Source: an uncultured Rhodospirillales bacterium (GTDB taxonomy: Bacteria; Pseudomonadota; Alphaproteobacteria; Reyranellales; Reyranellaceae). From it: DNA of 38,050 nt. The position numbers were made by a program, and so were the translations under genes. The notes below the pieces were generated by a model. It was not told the DNA's origin, did no database searches, and worked only from the letters and a program-made list of their open reading frames with translations. The stretch lies in contig CADECW010000016.1 of the NCBI GenBank assembly GCA_902825855.1, positions 6,691 to 44,740 of the forward strand, read 5' to 3'. Positions 16,007-25,110 of the stretch are shown piece after piece (positions within the stretch are counted from its first letter, which is position 1; each line of letters opens with the position of its first letter).

Positions 16007-16730
16007 GGTAGGCCCTCACGACTTCAGGTTCGCGCACGACGTCCTTGGGATTGCCATCGGCGATCTTCTTGCCGGCCACCAGCACGGCCAGCCGCTGGGA
16101 GAATTCCATCACCGCCCGCATGATGTGCTCGATCATGATCACGGTGACGCCCTGCCCGTTCAGCCGGATCAGGAGCGCGATGATCTCGTCGACCTCGGCA
16201 TGGCTCAGCCCGGCCATCGCCTCGTCGGCGATCAGGAGCTTGGGGTCCGCCGCCATGGCCCGGGCGAGCTCGAGCTTGCGCATCTCGATCTGCGTGAGGT
16301 CGCGCGGCATCTGGCGCACCTTGCCCGCCAGTCCGACCATGCTCAGCAGTTCGAGGCAGCGCTCGTCGATCGCCGCCCCGTGCAGATGCCCGCCGGCCCG
16401 CGCGTTCACCGAGTAGAGGATCGGGATGCGCACATTCTCGGCCAGGGACAGGCTGACGAAGGGCCGCGGCAGCTGGAAGCTGCGCGCCACCCCGCGGCGG
16501 GTGCGCTGATGCGCCGTCAGGCCGTCGAGCGGCTGGTCGGCGAAACGCACGCTGCCGGTCTCGTTTTGCATGGTGCCGCAGATACAGTTGACCAGCGTCG
16601 ACTTGCCCGAGCCGTTTGGCCCGATCAGGCCGAGCCGCTCGCCCGGCTGGACTTCGAGGTCGATGCCGTCGAGCGCCACGAAGCCGCCGAATCGCTTGCC
16701 GAGTCCCGCGACCTGCAGCAGCGCGGTCAT
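15996..16730 (-). CDS. livG: branched-chain amino acid-type ABC transporter ATPase LivG, unusual signature motif
   Basis: The 244-residue ABC ATPase has the Walker A GPNGSGKST (residues 37-45), the LivG-type insert with NVRIPILY, and Walker B KLLIADEAMAGL. Oddly, the usual LSGGQ-like signature is replaced by LTQIEMRKLELARAM, and the Walker B ends DEA rather than DEP. I recall similar variants in LivG-like proteins from Bradyrhizobium relatives, so it is probably a functional subfamily rather than decay. The C-terminal region (EPEVVRAYLGE) is typical. The ATG overlaps the livM stop (ATGA), indicating translational coupling. Confidence 0.9.
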   Translation of the reverse strand: MTALLQVAGLGKRFGGFVALDGIDLEVQPGERLGLIGPNGSGKSTLVNCICGTMQNETGSVRFADQPLDGLTAHQRTRRGVARSFQLPRPFVSLSLAENVRIPILYSVNARAGGHLHGAAIDERCLELLSMVGLAGKVRQMPRDLTQIEMRKLELARAMAADPKLLIADEAMAGLSHAEVDEIIALLIRLNGQGVTVIMIEHIMRAVMEFSQRLAVLVAGKKIADGNPKDVVREPEVVRAYLGE

Positions 16731-17725
16731 TTGCGCTTCCTCTGGAACAGGCCGACGATGCCCTGCGGCGCCAGGATGACGAAGGCCACCATCAGCACGC
16801 CGGCCACCAGGACGTTGATGGCCGACGAGATGGTGACGCGCAGATACTCCTGCAGGCCGCCGACCAGCACCGCGCCGACCACCGGCCCGAGCCAGCTCCC
16901 GGTGCCGCCGATCAGCGGCATGGCGATGGCGTTCACCGCGTAGTTCAGGCTGAAGCCGGAGGCCGGGTCGAGATAGGTCACGTAATAGGGCAGCGGAGCG
17001 CCGGCCATGCCCATGAAGCCGCCGCTCAGAGTCGTGGCGATCAGCTTCAGCCGCAACGTCGGCACGCCGGAAGCCTCGGCTGCCGCCTCGTCGTCACGGA
17101 TGGCAGCGAAGCCGTAGCCCAGCGCCGAGCGTTCGATGGCGCGCGCCGTCGCCAGGACGACGACACACATGCCGAGCATCAGCAGGAACAGGTATTGCAC
17201 GTATTCGCCGCCGATCAGCGGCGCCACGCGCGGGCGCAGCACGTAGGCGCCGCGGGCGCCGCCGACGAAATCCCAGTTGGTGATCAGCGTCTGCACCACC
17301 ACGGCCAGCGCCAGCGTGGCGATGGAGAAGAACACGCCGCGCAGGCGCAGGGTCAGATAGCCGGTGCCGAGCCCGACCAGCCCGGCCAGTGCGCCGCCGA
17401 TCAGGATCATCACCGGCAGGGGCATCGCCGGCACCAGCTTGTGCAGCACCACGGTCGAATAGGCGCCGATGGCAAAGAAGGCGGTGACGCCGAAATTCAC
17501 GTACCCGGTGTACCCGCCGAGAATGTTCCAAGCCGTCCCCAGCACGATGTACTGCGCCACCACGTAGGCCATGAAGAAGGCGTAGCTGTTGTTGAACCAG
17601 CGGCCGATGGCGAAGATCACGGCGCCGACCGCGATCAGCGCCAGGATGAACGGCAGCCCGCGCAGGCCCGGAGCGGCGGCGACAGCCGTCTTATCGACCA
17701 AGGATACCACTGGGCCGTACCGCAA
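16727..17725 (-). CDS. livM: branched-chain amino acid-type ABC transporter permease LivM
   Basis: The 332-residue membrane protein has about nine hydrophobic spans. Recognisable LivM features are GTAWNILGGYTGYVNFGVTA near residue 63, the loop LRLRGVFFSIATLALA, and the EAA-like cytoplasmic segment IRDDEAAAEASGVPTLRLKL that contacts the ATPases. LIGGTGSWLGPVVGA lies near the C-terminus. The ATG at 17725 lies inside the end of livH (35-base overlap); a GTG at 17710 is an alternative. It forms the channel with LivH in the inner membrane. The ligand is unknown, but the facing catabolic genes suggest a nitrogen-containing or aromatic compound. Confidence 0.9.
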   Translation of the reverse strand: MRYGPVVSLVDKTAVAAAPGLRGLPFILALIAVGAVIFAIGRWFNNSYAFFMAYVVAQYIVLGTAWNILGGYTGYVNFGVTAFFAIGAYSTVVLHKLVPAMPLPVMILIGGALAGLVGLGTGYLTLRLRGVFFSIATLALAVVVQTLITNWDFVGGARGAYVLRPRVAPLIGGEYVQYLFLLMLGMCVVVLATARAIERSALGYGFAAIRDDEAAAEASGVPTLRLKLIATTLSGGFMGMAGAPLPYYVTYLDPASGFSLNYAVNAIAMPLIGGTGSWLGPVVGAVLVGGLQEYLRVTISSAINVLVAGVLMVAFVILAPQGIVGLFQRKRK

Positions 17726-18566
17726 GGGTGATCAGCAGGATGCCGAAGGCCACCGCCGGTGCCCATGACGGCCCGAAGAAGGTGGCGGTGAGGCTCTCGG
17801 CGATGCCGAGCGTCATGGCAGCGATCACCATCCCAGGAAAGCTGCCCAGCCCGCCCAGCACGACGATGGCGAAGACGCGACCGATATATTCGCGCCCGAT
17901 CGAGGGCTCGACCGGCTGGATGATGATCAGGCAGGCGCCGCCCAGGGCGGCGGTGGCGATCGACAGACCGAAGGCGATGCGCTTGATCTTGACCGGATTG
18001 GCCGCCATCAGGCGCAGAGCACCCTGGTCCTGCGCAACCGCCTGGACAGCCCGGCCGACGAAGGTGCGCGACAGGAAAAGCTGCAGGCCGACCACCATGA
18101 CCATCGCCACCAGGAAAGGCACCAGCAACCGGAGCGGCAGATCGAACAGGCCGAGTTTGATGCTGGGGCCGATATAGGCCGCCTGCACGGTGCGGTAATC
18201 GACGCCGAAGGTCAGGACGAGCACGACCTCGGTGATGAACAGCAATCCGAAGAAGAAGGACAGGCCGCGCAGCGACTGGTCGTCACGTCGCTCGAAAGCG
18301 ACGTAGTAGACTTGATAGGCCAGCATGCCGAGCAGGTAGAAGACCGGCAGCGCGATCACCGCGCCCAGGATCGGATCGATGCCGAACACCGTGTTGCCGA
18401 TGAAGGCGGCGTACGAGCCCAGCAGGATGAAAGCCGGGTGAGCAATGTTGACGATGTCCAGCAGCCCGAAGGAGATGGCAATGCCCACCGATACCGCGGC
18501 ATAGAAACCGCCGAGCAGCAGCCCGGAGACGATGGCATTGACGAGAAGATTGGCCGAGCCGTCCAT
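17691..18566 (-). CDS. livH: branched-chain amino acid-type ABC transporter permease LivH
   Basis: The 291-residue membrane protein is the second channel subunit. Features are the N-terminal VNAIVSGLLLGGFYAAVSVG, the family hallmark ISFGLLDIVNIAHPAFILLG, the EAA-like segment VAQDQGALRLMAANPVKIKR and the C-terminal VVLGGLGSFPGMVIAAMTLG. Like most LivH proteins it has about eight spans. It is the first gene of the minus-strand liv operon. The 211-base region to the divergent glycosyltransferase gene must hold its promoter. The ribosome binding site before the ATG is weak. Confidence 0.92.
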   Translation of the reverse strand: MDGSANLLVNAIVSGLLLGGFYAAVSVGIAISFGLLDIVNIAHPAFILLGSYAAFIGNTVFGIDPILGAVIALPVFYLLGMLAYQVYYVAFERRDDQSLRGLSFFFGLLFITEVVLVLTFGVDYRTVQAAYIGPSIKLGLFDLPLRLLVPFLVAMVMVVGLQLFLSRTFVGRAVQAVAQDQGALRLMAANPVKIKRIAFGLSIATAALGGACLIIIQPVEPSIGREYIGRVFAIVVLGGLGSFPGMVIAAMTLGIAESLTATFFGPSWAPAVAFGILLITLAVRPSGILGR

Positions 18567-18777
18567 GCCCGACGCTCAATCCGCGTGCATGACGACGGTT
18601 TCGCAGGCCTGCGCAGACATTGTGCCTCCCCTTGTGCGCACCCCTGTCGGATGCGGCCGTGGCGATGTTTCCGCCTTCGTGCGCAGTTGGCGCAGAAAGC
18701 AGGATGGCCAACCGGCAGGCATTTGACAATGGCCTCGGATCAAAGACGACGCATCGACTTTGTGCCATAACCCCCGG

Positions 18778-19818
18778 ATGCCATTAGCTCCACCCGTCGG
18801 GGTCGTAATTGCCAACCACAACGACTGTGCCTTCGTCGAGAAGGCGATCGAGTCGGTGGCCCGCCAGACCGTCCGCGATCTGCAGGTCGTCGTGGTTGAC
18901 GATGCCTCCACGGACAGCTCGGACGAGTGCGTTCGCCGCTGCCTTGCGCGGCTGGGCGACAAACGGTTTCGCTACGTGAAGCTCGGGGCCAACTTCGGCC
19001 AGGCCGGCGCGCTGCGCCGCGGCATGGCCGAGCTCGACACGCCGTTCGTCTGCTTCCTCGATTCCGACGATATCTGGTACGACGATTTCGTCGCCCGCCA
19101 TCTCGCGATCCACATGAACGCCGACTTCCCCGTCGCACTCACCTATTGCGACTCGCACATCATCGACGCCCACGACCGCATGCTGGCGGGCACCGCCTGG
19201 TGGTTCGATTCGGACAAGCCGCAGGCCAAGGCACTGAGGCCGATCGCGCCGACGCTGACGCCGGTCTTCGATGGCGCTCGCGGCGAGCTCACCTATCCGC
19301 GCAGCCACGCCGTCACCTTCCATCCTCAGTGGACGCCGAACGGCGCCACGAACACGACGGCGAGCATGATGTTCCGGCGCGCCTTCGTCGATCTCGTGCT
19401 GGTGCCGCCGAGCCAGGAGCTCAAGCTCTACGTCGACTTCTATCTATCGACCTTCGCCTGCCTGATGACCGGCGCAATCGCCATCCATGACGCGCTGTAC
19501 GGCTATCGCATGCATGGCGCGAACAGCCATTCCAACGCCACTGTGCCGGGCGGCGCCTACAACTCCGCCAACCGCGAATGGGAGCCGATCCGCCGCTACA
19601 TCCTGAAATTGGTGCAGCGAGTCCTGCGCGACGAGGCCGACGCGTTGCGGATGGCCTTTGGCGAGCAGCGGCACGCGATCGCCGAACGGTTGATGGCGGA
19701 CGCCGTTGGCGCGCTGCCGGGCGCCCGCCGGGCGCCGGCAAGGACGCGGCTGCCCGAGCTGATGCGCGGCCTTCTGGGCGACGGCTTGTCGCGCCTCGGC
19801 CTTCGCGGACGATCGTAA
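18778..19818 (+). CDS. glycosyltransferase family 2 protein
   Basis: The 346-residue protein has the GT-A fold of family 2. It starts with VGVVIANHND, followed by SVARQT, VVVVDDAS (Asp41-Asp42, nucleotide binding) and LDSDD (Asp95, Asp97, Asp98, the DXD-like metal site). The acceptor part has unusual segments (TNTTASMMFRRAFV, YGYRMHGANSHSN). It would transfer a sugar from a nucleotide-sugar to a surface glycan in the cytoplasm. I start at the ATG at 18778; a TTG six codons upstream is less likely. It is the first of three tightly overlapping genes (TAATG, then ATGA), so all three are probably one operon for one glycan or glycosylated product. Confidence 0.88.
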   Translation: MPLAPPVGVVIANHNDCAFVEKAIESVARQTVRDLQVVVVDDASTDSSDECVRRCLARLGDKRFRYVKLGANFGQAGALRRGMAELDTPFVCFLDSDDIWYDDFVARHLAIHMNADFPVALTYCDSHIIDAHDRMLAGTAWWFDSDKPQAKALRPIAPTLTPVFDGARGELTYPRSHAVTFHPQWTPNGATNTTASMMFRRAFVDLVLVPPSQELKLYVDFYLSTFACLMTGAIAIHDALYGYRMHGANSHSNATVPGGAYNSANREWEPIRRYILKLVQRVLRDEADALRMAFGEQRHAIAERLMADAVGALPGARRAPARTRLPELMRGLLGDGLSRLGLRGRS

Positions 19819-20765
19819 TGATGGCAGGCCGACACGCAGCGAGCGACCGGCCGCACTCCCTGGGTCAGCCTCGCCTCATGGCGGGGGAGCGGCGCAAGAG
19901 CGCCGTGTTCACCGGCGTGGCGCGCGACTGTGCAGCGCATCTGCCAGGTGTGCTCGAGAATCTCGGCCGATTCGCAGCGACGTATGAGGCGGCGTCCTTC
20001 GTGTTCGTGGTCAGCGACAGCAAGGACGACACGCGCGCGATCCTCGAGCGATGGCTGGCCGACGGACGACGCGGCCAGGTGATCGATCTCGGCGCCCTGG
20101 AAGGACGGCTGACAAAGCGCACCGAACGCATCGCCTTCGCGCGCAACGCCGGCCTCGACGTGATCGCTCGCGGTGAAGGTGCCACCTGCGATCATCTGGT
20201 CGTAGCCGACCTCGACGACGTCCTGGCGAGGCCGGTCGACGCCGACGCCTTGGCCCGGGCAGCCGCGTGGCTGGACGCCGATCCGGCGCGCGCCGGCGTC
20301 GTCGCCAACGCCAAGCCCCGCTATTACGACGTCTGGGCGCTGCGCCATGAGCGCTGGTGCCCGGACGATTGCTGGCATCCGATCTGGGGGCGTCCGAGCG
20401 GCGAGACTTTCGAAGCGGCCAAGTTTCGCGAAGTGTTCACGCGCCAGATCGAGATTCCACCGTCGCTGCCGCCGGTCGCCGTGCGCTCGGCCTTCGGCGG
20501 GCTCGGCGTCTACCGGCTGGCCGCAGCCCTTGCAGCCCGCTATTGCGGCCTCGACGGCGAGGGCCGCGAAATCTCCGAACACGTCGCCTTCAACTCGGCG
20601 ATCGGCGGCACGATTCACATCTTCCCGGCGCTGCAGGTGCACGCGCCGCGCCAGCATCTCTACCAGCCGTCGGACTTCAAATGGCGCTGGCGCATGACCA
20701 TGAGGGCGCGGCGGGTGGCGGAGATGGTGCAGCCGCCGTGGCGCCGGATGCTGGTTCCGAGATGA
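19818..20765 (+). CDS. glycosyltransferase-like protein with DLDD motif
   Basis: The 315-residue protein is probably a GT-A-type transferase of an uncommon kind. Features include FVFVVSDSKDDTRAILERW (residues 61-79), RTERIAFARNAGLD, then VADLDDVLARPVD with Asp131, Asp133 and Asp134 as a likely DXD metal site. VVANAKPRYYDVWALRHERW, VRSAFGGLGVYR and SEHVAFNSAI follow. This pattern resembles proteins grouped with fungal CMT1/CAP59-like mannosyltransferases (GT69) and bacterial proteins of the same layout; I am not sure of the family. The start overlaps the previous stop (TAATG); a second ATG follows directly. The C-terminus overlaps the next gene by four bases. No signal peptide is seen. Confidence 0.7.
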   Translation: MMAGRHAASDRPHSLGQPRLMAGERRKSAVFTGVARDCAAHLPGVLENLGRFAATYEAASFVFVVSDSKDDTRAILERWLADGRRGQVIDLGALEGRLTKRTERIAFARNAGLDVIARGEGATCDHLVVADLDDVLARPVDADALARAAAWLDADPARAGVVANAKPRYYDVWALRHERWCPDDCWHPIWGRPSGETFEAAKFREVFTRQIEIPPSLPPVAVRSAFGGLGVYRLAAALAARYCGLDGEGREISEHVAFNSAIGGTIHIFPALQVHAPRQHLYQPSDFKWRWRMTMRARRVAEMVQPPWRRMLVPR

Positions 20766-21976
20766 AGGTGCTGATCGTCGATCCGGCGGTGCATTCGCTG
20801 GGCGGCCACCACTTCAATGCGGTGCAACGCCTGCAGGGTGAGCTTGCGAGACTGGGCGTGGCCGCGCCCTGCCTGGGTTCGGCCTATGCCGATCGGCGCG
20901 TCATCGACGAGCTGGCCTGCACGCCGACATTCGGGCGGTCGGTGTACGGACGATCCTACGCAGCGCCAAACGAGTTCGCCGACAGCGTCGAGGAGGCCAG
21001 CCGGCAACTGGCCCAGGCGATGCGACAGTCAGGCATGCCGGATCTCCTCATTCTGCCCTGTTGCGATCAGGTGTCGGCAATGGCGCTGGCGCGACAGCTG
21101 AAGCGCTCCTGGCTGCGTCGGCCACGCGTGCTGATGTGGCTGCTCTATGGACCGCATCACCTGAAGACACCCGGCGATGGCGCCACGGCGGAGCTGGACG
21201 GCGAAGCACGCGCCGCCTTCGCCGCTCTCGCCGCCAGCGCCGGCGGTGTCGAAGCCTACTGCGAGACCGCGGCGATGGCCGACTTCTATCGCGGCCTCGT
21301 GCCGTTCGATGTCGGCGTCATGCCGGGCCCAGGGCTGCCCGCGCACGCCCGCGTGGCCAAGCCAGCCGGCGGACCGCCAGTCGTGTCCTGCATCGGCTTC
21401 GCCAATCGCGCCAAGGGCTATCGCCTGCTGCCCCAGGCCGTGCAGACCGTCCTCGACCGTAATCGCGACGCCGCGTTCATGATCCATGGCATCGTCCAAG
21501 GATCGGATGCCGAGGCCGACCAGCCGCTGTTCGATCGCCTGGCCGAGTTCGGCGAGCGCGTGCAGGTTCACCAGCAGGTGCTTGGCTCCGACGAGTATCT
21601 AACCCGCCTGGCCGAGGCCGATCTTTTGCTGTTGCCCTACGACCCTGACGTCTATCAGCGGCGCGGTTCGGGGGTGTTCACGGATGCTCAACACGTCGGC
21701 ATACCCGTCGTCGCCCCGAAAGATTGCGCCTTCGCCCGGCCTGCCTTCGACGGCGGCTGGGGGGTGGCGATGAGGGAATATGACGGCCAGAGCCTTGGTG
21801 TTGCGATCCTCGAGGGGCTCGATCGACTGGGCTCGCTCAATGCCTGCGCGACCCTCGCCGCCAGCCTGGCGCGCGACGACCTGACCCGCGTGCTCGATGC
21901 CTCGATCAAGCGCGTTGCCGACAGGCCAGTCGGTTTCCTGCGCCATTTTCGACCAAGAAACATCTCACCTGTCTGA
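20762..21976 (+). CDS. glycosyltransferase family 4-like protein
   Basis: The 404-residue protein looks like a two-domain GT-B glycosyltransferase. The N-terminal domain starts MKVLIVDPAVHSLGGHHFNA. The C-terminal nucleotide-sugar-binding domain has PPVVSCIGFANRAKGYRLLP, RVQVHQQVLGSDEYLTRLAE, then ADLLLLPYDPDVYQRRGSGV and FTDAQHVGIPVVAP. In GT4 enzymes this last stretch carries the E-x7-E motif; here Asp-Ala replaces the usual Glu-Ala. The ATG overlaps the stop of the preceding gene (ATGA), so the two are translationally coupled. It converges on the RND gene with only two bases between stops. Confidence 0.8.
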   Translation: MKVLIVDPAVHSLGGHHFNAVQRLQGELARLGVAAPCLGSAYADRRVIDELACTPTFGRSVYGRSYAAPNEFADSVEEASRQLAQAMRQSGMPDLLILPCCDQVSAMALARQLKRSWLRRPRVLMWLLYGPHHLKTPGDGATAELDGEARAAFAALAASAGGVEAYCETAAMADFYRGLVPFDVGVMPGPGLPAHARVAKPAGGPPVVSCIGFANRAKGYRLLPQAVQTVLDRNRDAAFMIHGIVQGSDAEADQPLFDRLAEFGERVQVHQQVLGSDEYLTRLAEADLLLLPYDPDVYQRRGSGVFTDAQHVGIPVVAPKDCAFARPAFDGGWGVAMREYDGQSLGVAILEGLDRLGSLNACATLAASLARDDLTRVLDASIKRVADRPVGFLRHFRPRNISPV

Positions 21977-22020
21977 GGTTAGGGCGAGGGCGTCTCCGAT
22001 GCGGCGCCGTCGCCCTTACC
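21977..22020. terminator. possible terminator hairpin between convergent genes
   Basis: GGTTAGGGCGA at 21977-21987 pairs with TCGCCCTTACC at 22010-22020 with one mismatch, leaving a 22-base loop. It starts right after the stop of the last glycosyltransferase gene and lies within the 3' end of the convergent RND gene. It may terminate plus-strand transcription. The loop is long and there is no T-tract, so confidence is low. Confidence 0.25.
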
Positions 22021-25000
22021 TTTCTTCCTGGGCGTCAACAGCCTGAAGAACAGCGGCACGAACAGGATGGCCACGAAGGTCGCCGCCAGCATGCCGCCGA
22101 TCACACCTGTGCCGATCGAATGGCGGCTGGCCGAGCCCGCGCCGGTGCTGATGGCAAGCGGCAACACGCCCAGGATGAAGGCGAGCGAGGTCATGATGAT
22201 CGGTCGGAAGCGCAGTCGCGCCGCCTCGAGCGCCGCGTCATACACCGAGCGCCCCTGCTGGTAACGCTGCGAGGCGAACTCGACGATCAGGATGGCGTTC
22301 TTGGCGGCGAGCCCGATCAGCGTCACCAGGCCGATCTGGAAGTAGACGTCGTTGTCGAGGCCGCGCAGCCAGATCGCAAGCAGTGCGCCCAACACGGCGA
22401 AGGGTACGGCCGTCAGCACGGCAAGCGGCAGTGACCAGCGCTCGTACTGCGCCGCCAGGATCAGGAACACCATGATCAGGCCGAATACGAAACCCAGCTG
22501 GCCCGAACCGCGAGTCGCGAGTTCCTGGAAGGCCGAGCCGATCCACCCGATGGTGAAGTCGCTCGACACCGTCTTGGCGACGACATCCTGCATGGCGGCG
22601 ATCGCCTGGCCCGACGAATAGCCCGGCGCCGGGCCGCCCAGGATCTTGGCTGCCGGAAAGATATTGAAGCGATCGACCGTGTCGGGTCCCAGGATGCGTG
22701 TGAAAGTCACCAGCTCGTTCAACGGTACCATGGCGCCGCTGTCGGAGCGCACGAAGACATGGCGCAGGTCGTCGGGCGATTCGCGGAAGTCGGATTCGGA
22801 CGACAGGCTGACGCGATAGGTGCGGCCGTACAGCGAGAAGTCGTTGACATAGAGGCTGCCGAACGAACTCTGCATGGTCTCGAAGATGACGTTGATCGGG
22901 ATGCCGAGCGCGCGCGCCTTGTCGCGATCGACGTCCGTGCGGTACTGCGGAACCGCGGCGGTGAAGGTCGTCTGAACGCCGCGCAGCTCGGGCCGCTGGT
23001 TCGCCGCGGCCACCACCTTGTTGGTCGCCTCGGCAAGGGCGCTCAGCGAGCCGCCCGAACGGTCCTGCAGGAAAAACTCGAAGCCGCCGGTGACGCTGAT
23101 GCCGATGATCGGCGGCGGATTGAAGCCGATGACGATGCCGTCCTTGAAGTTGGCGTTGATGGCCGCCAGAGCCGGAGCGACATTGCGCGCATCCTGCCTG
23201 GGATCGGTGCGCTGCGACCAGTCCTTGAGCGTGACGAAGGAGATGCCGGAGTTGGTCTTGAGCGCGCGCGACAGGAGGTCGAAGCCCGAGAAGGTGACGA
23301 CATTGGCCACCGCCGGGTTCTTCATCAGCGCTGCCGTCGATTCCCTGGTGACATCGCGGGTGCGCGAGATGGCTGCGGCGGGCGGCAGCACCGTCACCAT
23401 GAACACGTAGCCCTGGTCCTCTGCCGGCACCAGGCTGCCCGGAATGCGCTGGAACAGCGCGAACACCGCACCCAGCACGAGCACGAAGCCCATGCAGCCC
23501 AGTACCGAGCGGCGCAGCAGGAAGCCGACGCCGCCGGTGTAGCGCGCCGTCAGCCAGGCGAAGAAGCGGTTGAACCAGGCGAACGGCCGCCACGGTGGCC
23601 CGTGCGCGGGCTTCATCAGAAGTGCCGCCAGCGCCGGCGTCAGCGTCAGCGCCACGATGCCCGAGATCACCACGGAGACGGCGATGGTGACGGCGAACTG
23701 CCGATAGAGCTCGCCCGCCAGGCCGCCCAGGAACGACACCGGGATGAACACCGCGCACAGCACCAGGACGATGGCGATGACAGGGCCGGTCACTTCCTGC
23801 ATGGCCTGGATGGCGGCTTCGCGCGGACCCTTGCCCTCGCTCGACATGATGCGCTCGACGTTCTCAAGCACCACGATGGCGTCGTCGACGACGATGCCGA
23901 TCGCCAGCACCAGGCCGAACAGGGTCAGCAGGTTGATGGAGAAGCCGAGCATGTACATCCCGGCGAACGTGCCGATGATCGACACCGGGATGGCGATGAC
24001 CGGGATGATCATCGCCCGGACGCTCTGCAGGAACAGGAACACCACCAGCACCACGAGGGCGATCGCCTCGGCAAAGGTGATGGCGACCTCCTCGATCGAG
24101 ACCTCGACGAAGCGCGTCGTATCGAACGGGATGTCGTAGCGCAGGCCGACGGGGAAGCGCTTGGCGATCTTCTCCATGGCCTCCCTCACCTCGGCCGCAA
24201 CCTGAATGGCGTTGGCGCCGGGCTGCAGGTAGACGGCGATGGGGACCGCCGGCGAGCCGTTGAAGGTGCCGGAGAAGCCGTAGAGCAGCGCGCCGAGCTC
24301 GACGCGCGCCACGTCCTTGAGCCTCAGCGCCCCGCCATTCTCTTCCGAGCGGATGATGATGTCCTCGAACTGGGTGCGGTCGACCAGCCGCGGCGGTGTC
24401 GTCACCGAATAGGTGAAGACCTGCGGCCGCGTCATGGGCTCCTCGCCGAAGCGGCCGGCGGCGAACTGCTGGTTCTGCTCGCGCACCACGGCGGCGACGT
24501 CGGCCGGGGTGAGGTTGTATTGCGCGAGCTTGTCGGGCCTGAGCCAGATGCGCATCGAATAGTCCGAGGCGCCGAACAGGGCGGCGTCGCCGACGCCCGG
24601 CAGGCGGCGCAGCTCGTCGAGCACGTTCACCAGTGCGTAGTTGCTGATGTAGATCGTGTCGTAGCGGTTGTCCGGCGACGACATGGTCAGGACCTGCAGG
24701 ATCGCGGTCGAGCGCTTCTGCACGACCAGGCCCTGGCGGCTGACCTCGCCGGGCAGCAGCGGCAGGGCGCGCTGCACGCGATTGTTGACGTTGATGGCGT
24801 TCTGGTCGGGGTTGGTGCCGATCTCGAAGGTGACGGTCAGGCTCATCGTGCCCGAACCCGTCGAGGTCGACTGCATGTAGAGCATGCGCTCGACGCCGTT
24901 GATCTGCTGCTCGAGCGGCGCAGCGACGGTGGCGGCAACGGTCTCGGCGGTGGCGCCCGGATAGGTCGCCGAGATGACGACCTCGGGCGGCACGATCTGG

Positions 25001-25110
25001 GGGTATTGCGAGATCGGCAACACCCGCATCGACACGAGGCCCGCCAGCACGATCACGATCGACAGGACGGACGCGAAAACCGGCCGGTCGATGAAGAACT
25101 TCGATATCAT
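21979..25110 (-). CDS. RND efflux transporter permease, HAE1/AcrB family
   Basis: The 1043-residue inner-membrane proton antiporter is of the hydrophobe/amphiphile efflux type. Full length is typical. It starts [20 protein letters not shown], has the porter-domain [20 protein letters not shown], and carries the proton-relay Asp409-Asp410 in [18 protein letters not shown]. The matching Lys is in [16 protein letters not shown] near the C-terminus. It exports drugs, detergents or toxic intermediates from the periplasm and inner membrane through a tripartite pump. The ATG overlaps the stop of the adaptor gene (ATGA), which fixes the operon. No outer-membrane channel gene and no TetR-type repressor gene are adjacent. 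Confidence 0.96.
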   Translation of the reverse strand: MISKFFIDRPVFASVLSIVIVLAGLVSMRVLPISQYPQIVPPEVVISATYPGATAETVAATVAAPLEQQINGVERMLYMQSTSTGSGTMSLTVTFEIGTNPDQNAINVNNRVQRALPLLPGEVSRQGLVVQKRSTAILQVLTMSSPDNRYDTIYISNYALVNVLDELRRLPGVGDAALFGASDYSMRIWLRPDKLAQYNLTPADVAAVVREQNQQFAAGRFGEEPMTRPQVFTYSVTTPPRLVDRTQFEDIIIRSEENGGALRLKDVARVELGALLYGFSGTFNGSPAVPIAVYLQPGANAIQVAAEVREAMEKIAKRFPVGLRYDIPFDTTRFVEVSIEEVAITFAEAIALVVLVVFLFLQSVRAMIIPVIAIPVSIIGTFAGMYMLGFSINLLTLFGLVLAIGIVVDDAIVVLENVERIMSSEGKGPREAAIQAMQEVTGPVIAIVLVLCAVFIPVSFLGGLAGELYRQFAVTIAVSVVISGIVALTLTPALAALLMKPAHGPPWRPFAWFNRFFAWLTARYTGGVGFLLRRSVLGCMGFVLVLGAVFALFQRIPGSLVPAEDQGYVFMVTVLPPAAAISRTRDVTRESTAALMKNPAVANVVTFSGFDLLSRALKTNSGISFVTLKDWSQRTDPRQDARNVAPALAAINANFKDGIVIGFNPPPIIGISVTGGFEFFLQDRSGGSLSALAEATNKVVAAANQRPELRGVQTTFTAAVPQYRTDVDRDKARALGIPINVIFETMQSSFGSLYVNDFSLYGRTYRVSLSSESDFRESPDDLRHVFVRSDSGAMVPLNELVTFTRILGPDTVDRFNIFPAAKILGGPAPGYSSGQAIAAMQDVVAKTVSSDFTIGWIGSAFQELATRGSGQLGFVFGLIMVFLILAAQYERWSLPLAVLTAVPFAVLGALLAIWLRGLDNDVYFQIGLVTLIGLAAKNAILIVEFASQRYQQGRSVYDAALEAARLRFRPIIMTSLAFILGVLPLAISTGAGSASRHSIGTGVIGGMLAATFVAILFVPLFFRLLTPRKKGKGDGAASETPSP

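Noticed and set aside
18723..18728. TTGACA as a -35 element for the glycosyltransferase operon
   Set aside because: No acceptable -10 hexamer is found 16-18 bases downstream, so I do not call a promoter.
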